A stretch of DNA of 64,000 nucleotides, taken from Pyrrhoderma lamaoense (Eukaryota; Basidiomycota; Agaricomycetes; Hymenochaetales; Hymenochaetaceae). The notes below the pieces were generated by a model, which saw only the letters and a list, made by a program, of their open reading frames with translations, had not been told where the DNA came from and made no database searches. This document shows, one piece after another, positions 61,041 through 64,000 of the stretch (position 1 is its first letter; every line of letters starts with the position of its first letter). Where the stretch lies: NCBI GenBank assembly GCA_002794735.1, contig NBAZ01000006.1:992001-1056000 (forward strand), in the 5' to 3' direction. A program made the position numbers and the translations under genes.

Positions 61041-63985
61041 CTAAGATGTGATATCAATGCCAACAGCTTTTTAGAAATTGATATTTTGGAGAACTTACGA
61101 GGGCTTGTGATGAAGATAGTTGAGGGCGTTGTTTGAACCCCTTCTTGCGAATAACATCCCTATGAGAGTTAGAATTTTGGTCCAATTAGAGGAAGCCTTG
61201 TGATGCTATAAAAGTTAAAGCGTACCTGAGTTCTCTGAGGAGCTCAGAGTAAGTGTAGTCAAAGGCTCCTGGTGCATGGTTCTTGTCTCGCTCTCTCCTT
61301 TGTCGCTCTTGCTCCCTTCTTTCCTTTCTGGACTGTAAGCGCCCTATAGACATCGTAGTTAGGATAACCGAAAAAAATCGATGGAACTAGTTAATTAAGG
61401 ATATGCTCACTATTTGCTTCAATGAAGGACTAGATAAACAGAGTGTCATCAGCTCCGTGAAGATTTTTATGAAAACGATTTTTAAAACCCACATAGCTCA
61501 TAGCTCCCTGTTTACGACCACTTATAGTGGCATCTGCACTCGTTTGGGTATCGAGACATCCGCTCCAGAGTATCTTAATATCAAGCGATATTAGTATAAC
61601 GATTTCTTCCCAGTGAAAGCTAAACGGTAAAACGCACCACTCTGGCTTTCATCTTCCTGCGCTTGACCTTTCTTTCCTGGACTTGATGGATGGCATCGTT
61701 GTCCAACTATTTTAATTATTGTTAGTTCATCTCTCGGGCAATACAAACAAGTGTTTATACTCTTACCATGTAGGGCAAGTCTGTAGAAGAATAATAAGTA
61801 TTTTAGTTTTCTATTTGAGAGGTTATAAAGGCGACATACCAAGAACGGATCCTGAGTGGCACGACTATGTGTGGAGAGCATGTTTGTTCGTGTCAGAAGA
61901 TCAAGAATATGTATCAAAACACATACATCAAATATGGCCTGAGATACCGCATGTTATAAGTAGGTGCAGTAGGATTAAAAATTTAAAAAAACTCACAGTA
62001 AGATGAGCATCCTTGGGTAGATCCGCCTAATGTTGAAGGGATTTGATTGTAAAAAAATCAGTTCTAGAGCTTAAACATTCTGAAACTTACTAGAATATCA
62101 TACAATTGCTGAAGAAAAGAGGCTTAGTCTTTGCACATATTCAAAGAGTTTAACTATATCAACTTACATCATCTCTCAATGGCCGTAACGCTTGTGGTCA
62201 ACTGGATAGATACCTGGAAGAGTGTTTGATAAATTTGGAATTAAGCTATATTAAGTGAGGCACATACATTCGTCTTTACCATCACGCTCATCCCGTCGAA
62301 TTCATCAGGTATCTGTCCACCGTGACCGGAGTCTAATGTAAAAGTATTAGCTTATTTAAACTTAGTTTATGTATTAGGATCCAACTGACAGTGAATGAAA
62401 AGCGAGTCTCCAGACTCGGCACCCCGAACAAGTTCCTGCATATGGCTGATAATCTTCTTTTTCGTTGGTGGCTTATTATCCCAGGAATCGACAAGGATAT
62501 CTATATCCCTATCTTTATAACCATTGCTCTCTACAATAATTGTCAGGTGAGCTCAATCTACTATATCCGAGTTTCAACGTACTTAGGAAGTCTTTCATGT
62601 TGTTAACGTCGTCTGCACAACCCCTCAACTGCCCCTTCTGCCCATGGTAGTTGATACCAATCTTATAGATAATCACCGCCAATCAGTAAAATCTTATTTA
62701 AAAGAGAAAGTCTGAGCTTACAAGCAATGCCCTCTTTCTACCCTTCGGCCTCAATATATCCTCCCAAACGAATTTTGGCTCCTGTACACCATCTTCGGTA
62801 CGCACTATTTCAACTCTCTTACAATAGTGCCCAAGTCGAAATTCATCTTCGGTGGCCTCTTCTGGAGGAGCTGTGTCAAGATCCCTGCTATATACTTGTG
62901 TCTCAGCGTCAACATACCGGGACCGTGGGTCATCTGTATAAGCACATTGTCTACAAAACACATTTTTGAATCTTGAATTCAAGATCCTGTCATCACGAAG
63001 CTGCATGAGTTTTCTAGGAAGCGCTTGATTTCTCGGCCAAGGCTTCCCACAATGAGGACAGATCTCTTCGGGGGTGGAGGTTGAGGATGATAAACAAGTC
63101 CTGATCTTGGATCAAGATAAACAATTGTCCCACATTTCTGACAGAAGGCCTCTCCATATTCAATGGACTTTGAGCCACTATAGTTAGCATACTTTTGTTC
63201 TGGAGTTTGTCGAACAGGACTTGTCTTTCTTTGATTATCTCTTGGGTTCCTTTGGCTATCTCTTGACGGGTCCCGAGACTTAGTTCCCCGTTCCGGTGAC
63301 GTTTGCCTCGAAGCTTGATCTCTGCTAGCCCGCTCATTAGATCGAGGTGGGGGTGGGGAGGTTGCCTTCCCTTGAATGCTCCCTTTTGTCCCTACTATTC
63401 CTACTCGTGCTTCTCTTATCCCTTTCTTCTTCTCTCCATGGAGGAGTAGGATCTGAGTTCAGACCGAAAAGCTTCTTGGCACCATCAAGAAATCCGGACC
63501 TTTTCTTGGTGCTGGAGCTACCTTTAGAGTCACCTTCCTTTTTCTTCCTAGCCTTCCTAGCCTCTTCTTCTGCCTCTCTAGCAACTCTCTCTTCATACTC
63601 ATAATCTCTACCGCCAACTCTGAAGTGTTGTTTGGTTGGCGTCAAAGGACTAGAATTGTCTTCTCTGGCCTTTCTTTCCCTACTCGGAGAGTCCTTCTTC
63701 CCCCCATCCATCCCTGCAAGCCATCCGTCAATTATGGATTGCTTCTCTTTTCTTTCTCGTTCTCGTTCCCTTTCTCTTCCCCATTTCGCTCTCTCGTTCT
63801 TCCTCTTTCTGTGCTCCTTTCATTCCCTCTTTCATTTCTCCTGATATCTGTTGGAACATTCTTGTTCTTTACTTCGCCACGAGCACCTTCTCTACTTGAA
63901 TTTCTCTGGTCCTTGCTAGTCCTCCTGGAGACGTTGAGCGGCCGCGAGAAACTCGTGAGCTACTGCTACGGCGCTTGTCCACCAT
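61041..63985 (-). CDS. Metacaspase with zinc-ribbon N-terminus, frame-broken
   Basis: Starts MVDKRRSSSSRVSRG near the window edge. A charged Arg/Ser-rich prodomain is followed by zinc-ribbon CxxC pairs: AFCQKCGTIVYLD, EEICPHCGKPW and FCRQCAYTDDPRSR. The caspase p20 part has KGRKRALL, IGINYHGQKGQLRGCADDVN, the catalytic His in SGHGGQIPDEFDG, and IYPVDHKRYGH. The catalytic Cys lies in SCHSGSVL on a 25-nt exon, next to 12-nt (AIFD) and 14-nt (DLPYM) exons. The p10 part has LWSGCLDTQTSADATISGR, KQGAMSY and KKGFKQRPQLSSSQAL. Frame breaks occur at 63070-63074 (coding C-run), 62178-62179 (coding T-run) and within the prodomain. The 3' end is uncertain: either 61041 or a longer read to 60881. Confidence 0.85.
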
Positions 63986-64000
63986 CAGTGTATGCCGTAG

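Noticed and set aside
61860..61920. Metacaspase read as degenerate at the active site (DVC in place of DSC)
   Set aside because: A GTATGT donor directly after GAT and a following exon TCGTGCCACTCAGG restore the canonical SCHSG, so the apparent loss is an unspliced reading.

Overview
The window reads as nuclear DNA of a filamentous basidiomycete, most likely a mushroom-forming agaricomycete. Genes are broken by many short GT..AG introns, mostly 50-75 bp. They sit on both strands with short intergenic gaps. The gene set is fungal: GWT1, ATG1, RCE1, BTN1, DBP4, metacaspase, agaricomycete-type F-box proteins and small secreted proteins. I see no prokaryotic features, no CRISPR array, no rRNA or tRNA I can support, and no intact transposon. 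All exon coordinates come from reading splice sites, reading frames and family motifs by eye; no database search was run.

Layout. 1-5.9 kb: a tandem pair of small secreted protein genes on a duplicated segment that includes the promoter. 5.9-17.3 kb: a SANT/Myb protein related to ZZZ3, a PBDC1/Chp1-type eEF1A chaperone, an F-box/LRR protein, the GPI inositol acyltransferase GWT1 and a single-pass membrane protein. 18.3-26.5 kb: a disordered coiled-coil protein, a Zrg17-like cation diffusion facilitator and an orphan protein. 27-35.8 kb: Rrp14/SURF6, BTN1/CLN3, the DEAD-box helicase DBP4 and the CAAX protease RCE1. 36.8-46.8 kb: ATG1, small lineage-specific proteins (one with an internal repeat) and the PP2A activator PTPA. 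46.8-54.8 kb: a gene-poor, repeat-rich stretch and a fragmented F-box gene. 54.8-60.7 kb: two PHO13/PGP-type phosphatase paralogues flanking 6-phosphofructo-2-kinase/fructose-2,6-bisphosphatase. 61-64 kb: a metacaspase with a zinc-ribbon N-terminus.

Most noteworthy points. (1) PHO13 - PFKFB - PHO13 looks like a metabolite-repair cluster: 2-phospho-L-lactate, a substrate of this phosphatase family, is a known inhibitor of PFK-2. One phosphatase is divergent from PFKFB across 287 bp; the other lies directly downstream of it. (2) Several conserved genes (BTN1, DBP4, PFKFB, one PHO13 copy, metacaspase, an F-box gene) can be read only if single bases are missing from the sequence, mostly in short homopolymers. 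That points to consensus errors more than to pseudogenes, and it will break automated gene models. (3) Very small exons (12-28 nt) occur in PBDC1, BTN1, PFKFB and above all the metacaspase, where the catalytic cysteine sits on a 25-nt exon. (4) All seven PTPA introns are enlarged (192-439 bp).
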